A stretch of DNA of 64,000 bases from the NCBI RefSeq assembly GCF_001700435.1, contig NZ_LYPC01000009.1, forward strand, positions 62,001 to 126,000. Direction: 5' to 3'. A model generated the notes under the pieces. The model made no database searches. It was not told the DNA's origin and saw nothing but the letters and a program-made list of their open reading frames with translations. Both the position numbers and the translations under genes were made by a program. Source of the DNA: Paenibacillus pectinilyticus. GTDB lineage: Bacteria > Bacillota > Bacilli > Paenibacillales > NBRC-103111. This document shows, in pieces, positions 9,801-17,918 of this stretch. Position 1 is the stretch's first letter. Every line of letters begins with the position of its first letter.

Positions 9801-12316
9801 CGGGAACTCAAGGACAATTTACCGGTTACCTTAACGCATCGGATACGGAGCCTCCTGAGCAGGAGAAGCCTGCTGGAGAGACTGCTTTTTCCAAAGAAGA
9901 TTATGCAAAAATCAGTGCGTTAGATGGCAATTACCTAGTGAATGATTCAGATGAGCAATTCCCTTACCAACGTTTTGAGGTTTCATTAGATCCTTCTATT
10001 AAAAGTACGGATAAAGTGGAAATTAACTGGAAGGGTAAATCGTTGGAAGGCCGTAAAGTGAGCTTGTACGCTTGGAGTCCTAGCGGGTTGAAATGGAATC
10101 AACTGAAGACGGTTATAGCCGGAACAGAAGATTTCGAATTGAACGCGACTGTAGCAGCTGGCGATTATGCGAATAAAGGCAAGATTCAGGTGATGGTGCA
10201 GGATCAAATTGCTGTCGTCCAAAATAATCAGCCGCAAGAGTCAGCAGACTATGATTTCTCATTCGTATGGATGTCGGATACGCAGTATTATTCCAAAACG
10301 TATCCTTACATCTACCAAGGAATCGTCAAGTGGATCGCGGATCACAAAGAAGATAACAAAATTAAATATGTTATCCACACCGGTGATATCGTAGATATCG
10401 CGGATCAAGAGTATCAGTGGGTTGAAGCGGATAAAGATATGAAGGTTTTGGAAGACGCTAAGATACCGTATGGGGTATTGGCAGGTAACCATGACGTCGG
10501 TCATCAGAACAACGATTATAGTTACTATGACAAGTGGTTTGGGGAAGATCGTTTCAAAGATCAACCTACGTACGGCGAGTCCTACGATAACAATCGCGGG
10601 CATTACGATCTCATTTCCTCCAATGGTAACGATTTTATCGTCGTTTACATGGGCTGGGGTTATGGTGACAAGGAAATTGAGTGGATTAACGAGGTTTTGA
10701 AAAAGTATCCGAACCGGAAGGCAATCCTGAACTTCCACGAATTCATGCTCGTTTCCAATAACCGCGCGCCGATGGCGGAGAAAGTGTTCGAACGTGTTAT
10801 TAAACCGAATAAGAATGTCATTGCCGCTCTTTCTGGCCATTATCACGATGCCGAATTGAAAGTTGACGCGATTGATGATAACAATGACGGCGTAGCAGAT
10901 CGTAACGTGTATCAAATGCTAGCGGATTACCAAGGGGCACCTGAAGGTGGACTAGGTTATATTAGACTGATGCAGTTCGATATGGCACATGGCAAAATCA
11001 ATATGAAAACTTATTCACCGTATCTAGATGATTACAATTACTATGATCCGGCTGAGTATCCTGGTAAAGATGAGTTCTCTATTGACTTAAATCTACAACC
11101 TGTAACGAAACGTGTAGCTACCGACTATATCGGGGTGAACGTATATACAGATAATAAGATCGGAAGCGTAGAGCAAGTGAAGAGCGGGGAACAAGCATCC
11201 GTTATCTGGCACGGTCTTGCTCCGAAGACGGAATATCAATGGTATGCCGTTTCCGAAGATAAGTTTGGTGGCAGAAAGCAGTCCGATATTTGGAAATTCA
11301 CAACCGTTGGTGAGGGAAGCTCTGGTGGCAGTGGAGGTGGAAATGGAAGTGTTCCACCGAGTAATACAGGAACCACTATTCCAGCTAACGGAGGAACCGC
11401 GACGACTGCAGATGGTGTGCAAATTGTTATTCCAGGCGGTGCCGTGACTAGCGATATCAAAGTAACGGTGAATAAACTGCCAGACGGAGCATCACTCCCG
11501 ATCGAAGCAGCATCCAAGTTAGTCAGTGACGTGTTTGAGATCCAAAAAGATAAAGAAGGTATGTTTAACAAAGCGATTCAAATCACCTTACCTTTTGTGA
11601 AAAGCAATGTAGACTTTAATCAATCCGATGTTGCTGTCTATTGGTTTAATGAAACAACCCGCACCTGGGTAAAGCTGGACAACATTGTCGTCGATAAGGA
11701 AAAAGGGACAGTGACCGGATCGGTTACTCACTTCACCAAATTCGCCGTCATTGCGACTCCGAAAGATGAAGTAAAACCTGAACCTCCAGTATCTGATGCG
11801 GATTTGACGGATATTAAGGGGCATTGGGCGGAGAGCAGCATTCGTGAGTTGATCCATTTAGGATCAATCAACGGCTATCCAGATGGCACCTTTAAACCGG
11901 AAGGTCACATTACGAGAGCGGAATTCGTTTCTATCGTTGTGAAATTCTTAAAGCTTAGTGATCAGAGTGGCAAAGTATTCACCGATACAACGAACCATTG
12001 GGCAAAAGACACCATCGCGGCAGCGGCAGCACAGGGAATCATCACAGGGTACACGGACACGACATTCGGTCCTGACGACACCATTACCCGTGAGCAGATG
12101 GCTGTGATCATTGCACGCGCTGCACATCTGAATCAAGGAACAGAAGCAACGCGATTCGCAGATAACGCGGCTATTTCGGAGTGGGCACAGGCGGCAGTAG
12201 CTGCCCTGACTTCGAAAAGGTTATTGAATGGTTACCAAGACGGCACCTTGAAGCCGCAAGGGCTAACAACACGTGCAGAAGCAGCAGCAATCATTTTGAG
12301 AGCATTGAAGAAATAG
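6863..12316 (+). CDS. Giant S-layer-anchored protein: two lamin-tail domains, calcineurin-like phosphoesterase, ZU5-like and three SLH domains
   Basis: The exported protein has 1,817 residues. Visible order: signal peptide (1-31); two lamin-tail-like repeats (about 45-215 and 340-505, each with an ITELVPD- or VTEVVPD-type start and YEFIEVYNN); Ig-like spacers; a metallophosphoesterase domain (about 1130-1370) with MSDTQ, HTGDIVD near 1173, AGNHD near 1207 and SGHYHD near 1323; a fibronectin-like segment; a Gly/Ser linker; a ZU5-like region; and three SLH domains from about 1645 to the end. The metal-binding residues look intact, so phosphomonoester or phosphodiester cleavage at the cell surface is likely, perhaps phosphate scavenging from nucleotides. 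GAGAGGGCG provides the ribosome site. Confidence 0.9.
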   Translation: MLVKKSLKRLISGVTVAGMMFSMLAPMANAVGNDLQVSAVDYSKVPKLLITELVPDTANIAGSDAYEFIEVYNNTNKAIEFNDYNLVYRASGADTVWPAIHNKIPYATMKIPAQSAITLWVTNKENGSLTETDFNTNFHTNLQEYLNLFRVDGGGGMHNSAPRDLVIQEKSGSDISIASYQNDDQTKPDKGIFYRYPSDGSKNMVMYASGADPVPAAATPGTIDPTQVPPVPLNFSEPPVINHTPVTEAVYNSDLTLKAQISNIEQDETVSAAVYYQMGAETTYNSVPMTVTGSNQYQATISKDIMSQSQLNYYVQADDGYNTVRSNVYHVDIKRVDIDYTKVPSLLVTEVVPDSTNVGTADGYEFIEVYNNSDQPVNFKDYQLIYRYTDTGPDADVIWPADKEDMVIPSKGSLVFWVINAQNASSTVADFNANYNVNLVEGTNLVRIHNDGMANNANRGILVATNTGVEVSSAYYIAGDAKANKGILYKYPQDGSTTMMKYSAGLTAATPGTVDAVQVPTKTIVVKPDTIKPVMTDLTKETVMDQSKDLEMIGDAEDETAVKTVALYYKTEKQSTFNRKYLKESFADTLYHYTVFSPELIGNAYLDYYFVASDGQNETTTATKRIAINGGSDHSPLRLNFKDGDIIAGTKVIKGTGEGLSADDQKLAIDGNELTASTFHAVEHDAYFAFEVTGVNYYFKNAVTQGQDILYTFQDTVNSYTTLSTSIQADRLKEGSNVFSIRAGSKASPFDDRPAENKDDFEVKNIRLVFDDGTVIYDPKYNDPAKVIKMGDSTGKFPVVDFNFTIPAGLLASKAYLWNTPTMADGHHQIAVSNTTAGTVTADVIVDNTAPTIQPTIEDGQMYRGPFTLDAVVADALAGVEKVEATLDEQAITLPLATSSALLQGGKHVFNLKATDKVGNVSTMAINFEVPNEIPNTPEQVSPGQGAADVDRNAPLTVKVSDPMNDDMNVSFYGGFKYDAGTQGQFTGYLNASDTEPPEQEKPAGETAFSKEDYAKISALDGNYLVNDSDEQFPYQRFEVSLDPSIKSTDKVEINWKGKSLEGRKVSLYAWSPSGLKWNQLKTVIAGTEDFELNATVAAGDYANKGKIQVMVQDQIAVVQNNQPQESADYDFSFVWMSDTQYYSKTYPYIYQGIVKWIADHKEDNKIKYVIHTGDIVDIADQEYQWVEADKDMKVLEDAKIPYGVLAGNHDVGHQNNDYSYYDKWFGEDRFKDQPTYGESYDNNRGHYDLISSNGNDFIVVYMGWGYGDKEIEWINEVLKKYPNRKAILNFHEFMLVSNNRAPMAEKVFERVIKPNKNVIAALSGHYHDAELKVDAIDDNNDGVADRNVYQMLADYQGAPEGGLGYIRLMQFDMAHGKINMKTYSPYLDDYNYYDPAEYPGKDEFSIDLNLQPVTKRVATDYIGVNVYTDNKIGSVEQVKSGEQASVIWHGLAPKTEYQWYAVSEDKFGGRKQSDIWKFTTVGEGSSGGSGGGNGSVPPSNTGTTIPANGGTATTADGVQIVIPGGAVTSDIKVTVNKLPDGASLPIEAASKLVSDVFEIQKDKEGMFNKAIQITLPFVKSNVDFNQSDVAVYWFNETTRTWVKLDNIVVDKEKGTVTGSVTHFTKFAVIATPKDEVKPEPPVSDADLTDIKGHWAESSIRELIHLGSINGYPDGTFKPEGHITRAEFVSIVVKFLKLSDQSGKVFTDTTNHWAKDTIAAAAAQGIITGYTDTTFGPDDTITREQMAVIIARAAHLNQGTEATRFADNAAISEWAQAAVAALTSKRLLNGYQDGTLKPQGLTTRAEAAAIILRALKK

Positions 12317-12328
12317 TGGTATGCGAAA

Positions 12329-12363
12329 GGGACTCCTCCGTCTGTGAAGACGGGAGAGTCCCT
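12329..12363. terminator. Hairpin terminator between convergent genes
   Basis: A stem of about 14 bp with one mismatched position (GGGACTCC.. paired with ..GGAGAGTCCC) sits between the surface phosphoesterase gene and the convergent methyltransferase gene. The T-tract on the + side is weak (TTATTTCATTT). Confidence 0.65.
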
Positions 12364-12367
12364 TATT

Positions 12368-13045
12368 TCATTTAGGAGCTTGTGACTTTTTCTTCAAAAT
12401 GGCGCGGAAGCAATACAGTCCTCCCCATTGATCGGTATGAAGCGCATCCGCGGGCCGTGTATAATTGACACTTCCACAGAATTCGAACCCTGTATCATGG
12501 ACGAGTTTATCAAAAAACGCCAAGTCAACGGTAGGGTAGTCAAGTGTCAGGATAAGAACACCATCATCCCTCAAGGTGCGGTTGAATTCCAAGAGCGACT
12601 GTATCGCATCCGTAGGATGGAGATGCTCCAGCACAGAAATGCAAAATATTTTATCAAACATGTTCTCCTCGTAAGGAAGCGCAGTAATACTAGCTTGGAG
12701 AAAAGCATGATTCGATGAGAATTCAGAGGCAATTTGCTGGGCAGCTTCTTCGCTTATATCAGATTGAATATCCTGAATTATCGCTTCGAAAGAGGAGACG
12801 GAAGGATCCCAATCACATGCGTATGCGCGCTTGCTATGCCGTATCAAATGAAATTTGAACGGGTGTGATATCCCGCAAGCAGCGTCTAGGACGGTATCTG
12901 TGGGCTCGACAAAAGAGGCACACCACGCATACTCATAGGGGCGGCTCCACCAGGTGTCTGGTAGACGATAAATGAAATGGCGAGCAAGAGGATCGGAAAT
13001 TAAGAAAAAACGAGACTCCAACAGCTCTTGAGATCGATTGGTCAT
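12368..13045 (-). CDS. Class I SAM-dependent methyltransferase
   Basis: The 225-residue protein has a Rossmann methyltransferase fold: a motif-I-like VLDAACGISHPFKF stretch near residue 52, an acidic SAM-ribose position in YACDWDP, and FDKIFCISVLEHL for the post-motif region. It is a stand-alone enzyme of the UbiE/small-molecule type whose substrate cannot be inferred. AGGAG stands seven bases before the start. It converges on the surface phosphoesterase gene and is followed upstream on the same strand by a glycine-rich protein gene with its own terminator. Confidence 0.8.
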   Translation of the reverse strand: MTNRSQELLESRFFLISDPLARHFIYRLPDTWWSRPYEYAWCASFVEPTDTVLDAACGISHPFKFHLIRHSKRAYACDWDPSVSSFEAIIQDIQSDISEEAAQQIASEFSSNHAFLQASITALPYEENMFDKIFCISVLEHLHPTDAIQSLLEFNRTLRDDGVLILTLDYPTVDLAFFDKLVHDTGFEFCGSVNYTRPADALHTDQWGGLYCFRAILKKKSQAPK

Positions 13046-13088
13046 TATACAGCTCCTATTGTTCTAGATTGGGATGGAACAAAATCAA

Positions 13089-13116
13089 AAGATAGCGGAA
13101 GGTTTCCCGCTATCTT
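13089..13116 (-). terminator. Terminator of the glycine-rich protein gene
   Basis: AAGATAGCGG pairs with CCGCTATCTT across a short loop. Reading on the minus strand, the stem is followed by TTTTGATTTTG, so it fits the gene ending at 13129. Confidence 0.75.
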
Positions 13117-13128
13117 CTTGTAGGGGCA

Positions 13129-13758
13129 CTACCTGCGTTTGCGCCTAGCCGTCCCGGACTTCGAACCGCCTTTGCGTCTCTTGCCTGTGCCGGATTTCCT
13201 CCGGCGTTTACGCTTCGGACGGAAGACCTCCTCGATGTCTTCGGAGGACTTCACTTTACCTTTGCCGACAGAGCCAAGGAGTGTTTTCACCATCGGTGCC
13301 ATTTGCTGAAATGTCGACATGAACTTCTGAACCTTGCCCATCGTGCCGATGATGCCGTCGATGCCACCCATCCGCTCCACGAAGCCGGAGATTTGCTTGA
13401 TATTTAAGCCGCTCAGCGGGTTCGAAGAACCGCCAGCAGCACCACCACCGCCGCCGCCAAGGAGGTTGCTCAGGAAGTTGCCGCCGCCACTACCGCCACC
13501 GGCATTACCACCGCCGCCGCCGCCGAAGAAACCACCACCACCGCCGGTGTTACCGCCAGCGCCGCCGCCAAAAAATCCCCCACCGGCATTACCGCCGGCA
13601 GGAGGTCCGCCGAAGAAACCGCCGCCTGCGCCGCCTTCAAAGCCACCGCCTAAGCCTGGATATTGACCGAAGCCTTCACCGGGCAGTGTTAAGCTCCTTG
13701 TTTGTACTTCAGGACGATTTCCGCCATTACCGATAAATTCTTGTCTTGGGTTGGTCAC
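13129..13758 (-). CDS. Glycine-rich protein with a strongly basic C-terminus (possibly YqfQ/VrrA-like)
   Basis: The product has 209 residues in three zones: a Gly-rich, Gly-Phe-Phe-Gly repeat zone (about 25-110); a central amphipathic region with GGIDGIIGTMGKVQKFMSTF; and a C-terminal tail dominated by Arg and Lys. The pattern recalls YqfQ/VrrA-type proteins linked to spore-forming Bacillota, but that link is from memory and weak. The GTG start at 13758 has only a distant AAGGA, so the exact start is uncertain. The complementary strand is also open over much of this region because of the Gly-rich codons; that frame is rejected. Confidence 0.65.
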   Translation of the reverse strand: MTNPRQEFIGNGGNRPEVQTRSLTLPGEGFGQYPGLGGGFEGGAGGGFFGGPPAGGNAGGGFFGGGAGGNTGGGGGFFGGGGGGNAGGGSGGGNFLSNLLGGGGGGAAGGSSNPLSGLNIKQISGFVERMGGIDGIIGTMGKVQKFMSTFQQMAPMVKTLLGSVGKGKVKSSEDIEEVFRPKRKRRRKSGTGKRRKGGSKSGTARRKRR

Positions 13759-14007
13759 TAGGATTCACGATCCTTTTTATCAGATTTGTCTCCTACAGGA
13801 TATGTCACTTGCCTACCTTTGGTATGGACGAATGTCACGGGTCTTGGGGATTTATCATGGATTTGTCATTGTTTAGCCCATTAACGCATAGAAATTTTAA
13901 CGTTCTGCAATCCTAAAGGAAGGAATTGCCCAGGACGTGTCGAATGATACACAGGAGCTTAGAGAACCAATGAGCCAACATGCTTTTTGACCGGGAGTTG
14001 ACAGCAG

Positions 14008-14298
14008 ATGCAATTAAAAAAATTAAATGATAAAGCCATAGACCAGCTTTTTGAAGCTGTACTAACCTTGAAGGATATTGAAGAGTGTTACGTCTTTTTT
14101 GATGACTTGTGTACCGTGAACGAGATTCAGTCGCTTTCGCAACGCCTTGAAGTAGCTCGGATGCTGCGCAAGGGATGTACGTATAATCAGATCGAAGCGG
14201 AAACAGGGGCTTCTACAGCAACCATTTCGCGAGTCAAAAGGTGCCTGAATTACGGGAACGATGGTTATGTACTGACACTGGATCGTTTAGGTCGTTAA
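14008..14298 (+). CDS. yerC: YerC/YecD family TrpR-related regulator
   Basis: This is a 96-residue helical DNA-binding protein of the TrpR superfamily. It contains the family pattern around residues 40-85: LSQRLEVARML, a Lys-Gly-Cys-Thr-Tyr turn, and an ETGASTATISRVKRCLNYG recognition helix region. The length is standard. In Bacillus subtilis yerC follows yerB in the same neighbourhood as yerQ (dgkB) and yefA; here the same set is present but spread over about 17 kb. Its regulatory target is not known from the sequence. It has its own terminator at 14319-14350 and is probably monocistronic. Confidence 0.9.
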   Translation: MQLKKLNDKAIDQLFEAVLTLKDIEECYVFFDDLCTVNEIQSLSQRLEVARMLRKGCTYNQIEAETGASTATISRVKRCLNYGNDGYVLTLDRLGR

Positions 14299-14318
14299 AT
14301 AATTGCCTTGTGATAAAT

Positions 14319-14350
14319 CCTGTATTACCTCGTGTAATACGGGGTTTTTT
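14319..14350 (+). terminator. Terminator of yerC
   Basis: CCTGTATTAC pairs with GTAATACGGG around a five-base loop and is followed by six T residues. Confidence 0.9.
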
Positions 14351-14439
14351 CCTGTTCAAGCAGGGTTCAATTGACATGGGAGAACACATTCGGTAGCATA
14401 GGAAGATAGGCTTAGTTCGTACGGGTGGGGGAAGTTGAA

Positions 14440-15201
14440 TTGAGGAAGTATGGTGTGCTTGTTATTAGCCACGGATCCCGTGATGAAGGCTGGGTGGAGC
14501 TGGTCGAAAATGCTGTGAAAGCCGTAAGCATGCCAGAAGCCATACCCATTTATGCGTCATATCTGGAGCTCGTCGAGGGTAGATTGATCCAAGATGGTAT
14601 TTATAGCTTAGAGACGCAAGGCGTGACAGACATTATCGTCGTTCCCCTGTTCGTGTCCTCTGGGAGTACACATATCGATGAAATCAGCTACGCGTTGGGG
14701 GTTATTCCTGAGCCGCAGCTCGAAACTGACATGGAGCTTATGAACATTCACGCGCGAATTCACTTCACGTCGCCGATTGATGATCACCCCGATATTGCTG
14801 CTATACTTTATGGCAAAATCAAAGACCTTTCCGAGTCCCCTGGTGAGGAGATTCTCCTTTTGGTAGGACACGGGAGTAAAGAAGAAGGCTTCCACCAAAA
14901 GTGGCGCCAAGGATTAGAGCAGCTCGCTGCGCGATTGCAAAAGCTAGGCGGCTTCGCCGAAGCCGATGTGGCTATGCTGTTGCCGGATCAACTGGCAGAG
15001 CGAGTGGCCTGGTGGGCCCGCGAAAAGCCATCGTATCGAGTGATTGTTGCACCGCTTTTTCTAAGTGAGGGGTATTTTACAAGTAAAGTGATTCCTTCTA
15101 GATTGGAAGGGTTCACTTATCAATATAATGGACAGGCATTATTGCCTAGTCCGCTAATTTCCAAATGGATTGAGGGGCAGATTGCCTCCGTATTCCCATA
15201 A
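14440..15201 (+). CDS. CbiX-type sirohydrochlorin chelatase
   Basis: The protein inserts cobalt or iron into sirohydrochlorin in the cobalamin or siroheme pathway. It has two homologous halves, each with a His-Gly-Ser motif that binds the metal: VISHGSRDEG near the N-terminus and LLVGHGSKEEG near residue 148. A histidine-rich metal tail is lacking. The TTG at 14440 is preferred because GGGGGA lies eight bases before it; the GTG at 14425 falls next to that site. No other tetrapyrrole gene is adjacent, so the metal cannot be assigned. dgkB follows after 23 bp and may be cotranscribed. Confidence 0.85.
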   Translation: MRKYGVLVISHGSRDEGWVELVENAVKAVSMPEAIPIYASYLELVEGRLIQDGIYSLETQGVTDIIVVPLFVSSGSTHIDEISYALGVIPEPQLETDMELMNIHARIHFTSPIDDHPDIAAILYGKIKDLSESPGEEILLLVGHGSKEEGFHQKWRQGLEQLAARLQKLGGFAEADVAMLLPDQLAERVAWWAREKPSYRVIVAPLFLSEGYFTSKVIPSRLEGFTYQYNGQALLPSPLISKWIEGQIASVFP

Positions 15202-15224
15202 GGTGAACAGGGGATGAACACACA

Positions 15225-16199
15225 GTGGTCAAACGAGCACGATTGATCTATAATCCGACTTCAGGCCGGGAAGAAATGAAAAAGAGATTGCCTGAGATCC
15301 TCCAGCGCTTGGAGCGCGGCGGGTTCGAAACCTCCACTCACGCGACCATCGGTGAAGGAGATGCCACACTGGCAGCGGCCGAAGCCGTACGGCGTGGGTT
15401 CGATCTTATCATCGCCGCAGGCGGTGATGGCACCATATGCGAAGTCGTCAACGGCATGGCCGAAAAAGAAGGCAGACCGCCGCTGGGCATCTTGCCCCTC
15501 GGGACGACCAATGATTTTGCGCGTGCGCTCGGTATCCCTAAGAATTTGGAATATGCTTGCGACCTCATCATCCAGCAGTACTCAACCGCTATTGATGTAG
15601 GCAAAATTAACAACCGCTACTTCATCAACATCGCTGGGGGCGGATCGATGACCGAGCTGACGTATGAAGTCCCGAGCAAGCTCAAAACCATGATTGGCCA
15701 GTTGGCCTATTATATGAAGGGACTCGAGAAGCTGCCTAGGCTGAAGCCGATCGAGCTCTATATCAAAGCCGGCGATCGAGAGATGCATGAAGAAGTCATG
15801 CTCTTCCTCGTGGGCAACACCAACTCCGTTGGCGGCTTCGAGAAGCTAGCTCCGGAAGCCAGTATGAATGATGGTATGTTCGATGTGATTATTTTGAAAA
15901 AATGCAACCTCGCCGAGTTTATCCGTATCGTATCACTGGCGCTGCGCGGCGAGCATTTGAGTGATCCGAATCTGATTTATTTTCAGACGAATCATATCGA
16001 AATTAACTCTCCAGACTACGTGCAACTGAACCTTGACGGTGAGTTTGGCGGGACACTGCCTTGTGTGATGACGAATTTGCAGGGACATTTGCGAGTCATT
16101 GTGGATGAGTCGGGGCAGTCGATTTATAAGAAGAAGTTTTTTGAGGCATTGACCACGCCGTTCAAAGGGCATGGACATGGGCATGATGATCATGAGTAG
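15225..16199 (+). CDS. dgkB: Diacylglycerol kinase DgkB
   Basis: The soluble kinase phosphorylates diacylglycerol to phosphatidate, feeding lipid back from lipoteichoic acid synthesis. The DAGK catalytic motifs are clear: YNPTSGRE near residue 9, AGGDGTICEVVNG near 66 and LPLGTTNDFARALG near 92; SVGGFEKLAPEAS follows. Length (324) is close to Bacillus DgkB. A His-rich GHGHGHDDHE tail is an unusual addition. It starts with GTG behind AGGGGA and lies between a chelatase gene and rlmD, matching the dgkB-rlmD pairing of Bacillus subtilis (yerQ-yefA). Confidence 0.93.
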   Translation: MVKRARLIYNPTSGREEMKKRLPEILQRLERGGFETSTHATIGEGDATLAAAEAVRRGFDLIIAAGGDGTICEVVNGMAEKEGRPPLGILPLGTTNDFARALGIPKNLEYACDLIIQQYSTAIDVGKINNRYFINIAGGGSMTELTYEVPSKLKTMIGQLAYYMKGLEKLPRLKPIELYIKAGDREMHEEVMLFLVGNTNSVGGFEKLAPEASMNDGMFDVIILKKCNLAEFIRIVSLALRGEHLSDPNLIYFQTNHIEINSPDYVQLNLDGEFGGTLPCVMTNLQGHLRVIVDESGQSIYKKKFFEALTTPFKGHGHGHDDHE

Positions 16200-16261
16200 G
16201 TAGGTCATCGACCGAAACCATCCTGACTACTTGGCAGGTTAACAGATGAAGTGAGGTAAAT

Positions 16262-17821
16262 ATGAAAGCAAAAGGTACATCTGGTTTTGCGCCAGGTAAA
16301 CATAGAGGTAGTGGCAAGTCAGGATCCGCTGGTAGAACGGGGAGTTCGGCAGCGGGTAGTAATAGAGGGAATAGGAATAGCATAGGGAAGAAAGAAGTGC
16401 CAGCTTGGATGGCGAGCTTGCCTGTGCAAATCGGGCAGCAATACGAGGCTGAGATCTTCGGGATCAGCCATGATGGCGAAGGGGTGGGCCGTGTGAACGG
16501 CTTTACCCTTTTTGTCGCGGGGGCGCTGCCGGGTGAGCGTGCATTGGTTAAGGTTGGGCATCTGAAAAAGCAGTACGGGTATGCTTCTTTGGTGGAACTG
16601 ATTGAAAAGAGTGCGGATCGCATTGCTCCCGACTGTGCGATTTATGACGAGTGCGGTGGCTGTCAGCTGCAGCATTTGAGCTATGAGGCGCAGCTGGGCG
16701 TGAAGCGGCAACAGGTTGTTGATAATTTGCAGCGGATTGGGAAGTTGCAGGTGGCGGGGGAGCCGGGGCAAGACCAAGATCAAGGTCAAGGAATTGTTGT
16801 TCATCCCACGCTCGGGATGACCGATCCGTGGAGATATCGGAATAAGGCTCAGGTTCCTTTCGGGGAAGAGCGGGGCGGCCTCATTGGCGGATTCTATGCG
16901 CAGGGCAGCCATCGCATCATTGATATGGAGGCTTGTCTCATCCAGCACGAGGCGAACGATGAAGTCGTTGCACGCGTGAAAGAGATTGGCTCGCGGTTAG
17001 GCATCCGAGCGTATAGTGAAGAGACAGGGACTGGGCTGCTGCGCCATGTCGTTGTTAAAGTCGGCTTCCGCACGGGCGAGGTTATGGTCGTTCTTGTTAC
17101 TAATGGTGCCCAGATTCCTCGTGTCGAGGAATGGGTGGCTGGCATTCGCGAGGCTCTGCCTGCGGTGAAGAGCATTTGTCATAACATTAATGTGAGACAG
17201 ACCAATGTTATTTTTGGGGATGAGACGCACGTCCTGTGGGGCAGCGAGGTCATCTATGACTATATCGGCGAAGTGAAATTTGCAATTTCCGCACGATCCT
17301 TCTTTCAAGTGAACCCCGTCCAGACGGAAGTCTTGTACGGGAAGGCTTTGGAGTACGCCGCGCTGACCGGCGATGAAGTTGTCGTCGATGCCTATTGCGG
17401 CATCGGCACGATCTCCCTGTTCCTGGCGCAGCGCGCGGGACAGGTGTACGGCGTCGAGATCGTCGAAGAGGCGATCTCGGATGCACGCAAGAATGCCGAG
17501 TTAAACGGCATGACGAACGTGCACTTCGAGGCAGGACCGGCCGAGGTCGTCCTGCCGGAGTGGACACGTCAGGGCGTTCGGCCCGACGTGATCGTTGTGG
17601 ACCCGCCGCGCAAGGGCTGCGACCCTGCGCTGCTGGCGACGATTCTCGAGCTGCGGCCGCGGCGCGTGGTGTACGTGTCGTGCTCCGCATCGACACTCGC
17701 GCGCGATCTGCGCGTACTGGTCGATGGTGGGTACGGCGTCGCGGAGGTGACGCCGGTAGATATGTTCCCGTGGACGACACATGTGGAGTGCTGTTCACTG
17801 TTAGTAAGGCAAGACTTGTGA
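16262..17821 (+). CDS. rlmD: 23S rRNA (uracil-5-)-methyltransferase RlmD/RlmCD
   Basis: The 519-residue enzyme makes 5-methyluridine in 23S rRNA. After a Gly/Ser/Arg/Lys-rich extension of about 45 residues not usual in the family, there is a TRAM domain (about 60-118), an iron-sulfur cysteine group (PDC, DECGGC and a later EAC), and the methyltransferase domain. Conserved motifs are FFQVNPVQTE, DAYCGIGTISLFLA, VDPPRKGCD and YVSCSASTLARDL, which holds the catalytic cysteine. The last 430 bases are clearly more GC-rich than the rest of the gene, which opens long but spurious frames on both strands. AGTGAGGT serves as ribosome site. Confidence 0.93.
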   Translation: MKAKGTSGFAPGKHRGSGKSGSAGRTGSSAAGSNRGNRNSIGKKEVPAWMASLPVQIGQQYEAEIFGISHDGEGVGRVNGFTLFVAGALPGERALVKVGHLKKQYGYASLVELIEKSADRIAPDCAIYDECGGCQLQHLSYEAQLGVKRQQVVDNLQRIGKLQVAGEPGQDQDQGQGIVVHPTLGMTDPWRYRNKAQVPFGEERGGLIGGFYAQGSHRIIDMEACLIQHEANDEVVARVKEIGSRLGIRAYSEETGTGLLRHVVVKVGFRTGEVMVVLVTNGAQIPRVEEWVAGIREALPAVKSICHNINVRQTNVIFGDETHVLWGSEVIYDYIGEVKFAISARSFFQVNPVQTEVLYGKALEYAALTGDEVVVDAYCGIGTISLFLAQRAGQVYGVEIVEEAISDARKNAELNGMTNVHFEAGPAEVVLPEWTRQGVRPDVIVVDPPRKGCDPALLATILELRPRRVVYVSCSASTLARDLRVLVDGGYGVAEVTPVDMFPWTTHVECCSLLVRQDL

Positions 17822-17870
17822 ACATCTCAAAGCCTAAAAAGTCATCTTAGAGCCTAAATAGTCGTGTCAC

Positions 17871-17918
17871 GAGCCGAGCGAAACTCAGGTATCCACTCCT
17901 GTTTTCCTCGGCTTTTTT
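17871..17918 (+). terminator. Terminator of rlmD
   Basis: AGCCGAG pairs with CTCGGCT over a long loop that has its own CAGG/CCTG hairpin, followed by TTTTTTC. Confidence 0.7.

Noticed and set aside
13334-13666. Proline-rich protein on the + strand
   Set aside because: It is the complement of the Gly-rich zone of the minus-strand gene; Gly codons read backwards give Pro. It has no ribosome site.
17250-17850. Long Arg-rich frames on both strands
   Set aside because: They lie inside the GC-rich end of rlmD, whose conserved motifs fix the true frame.
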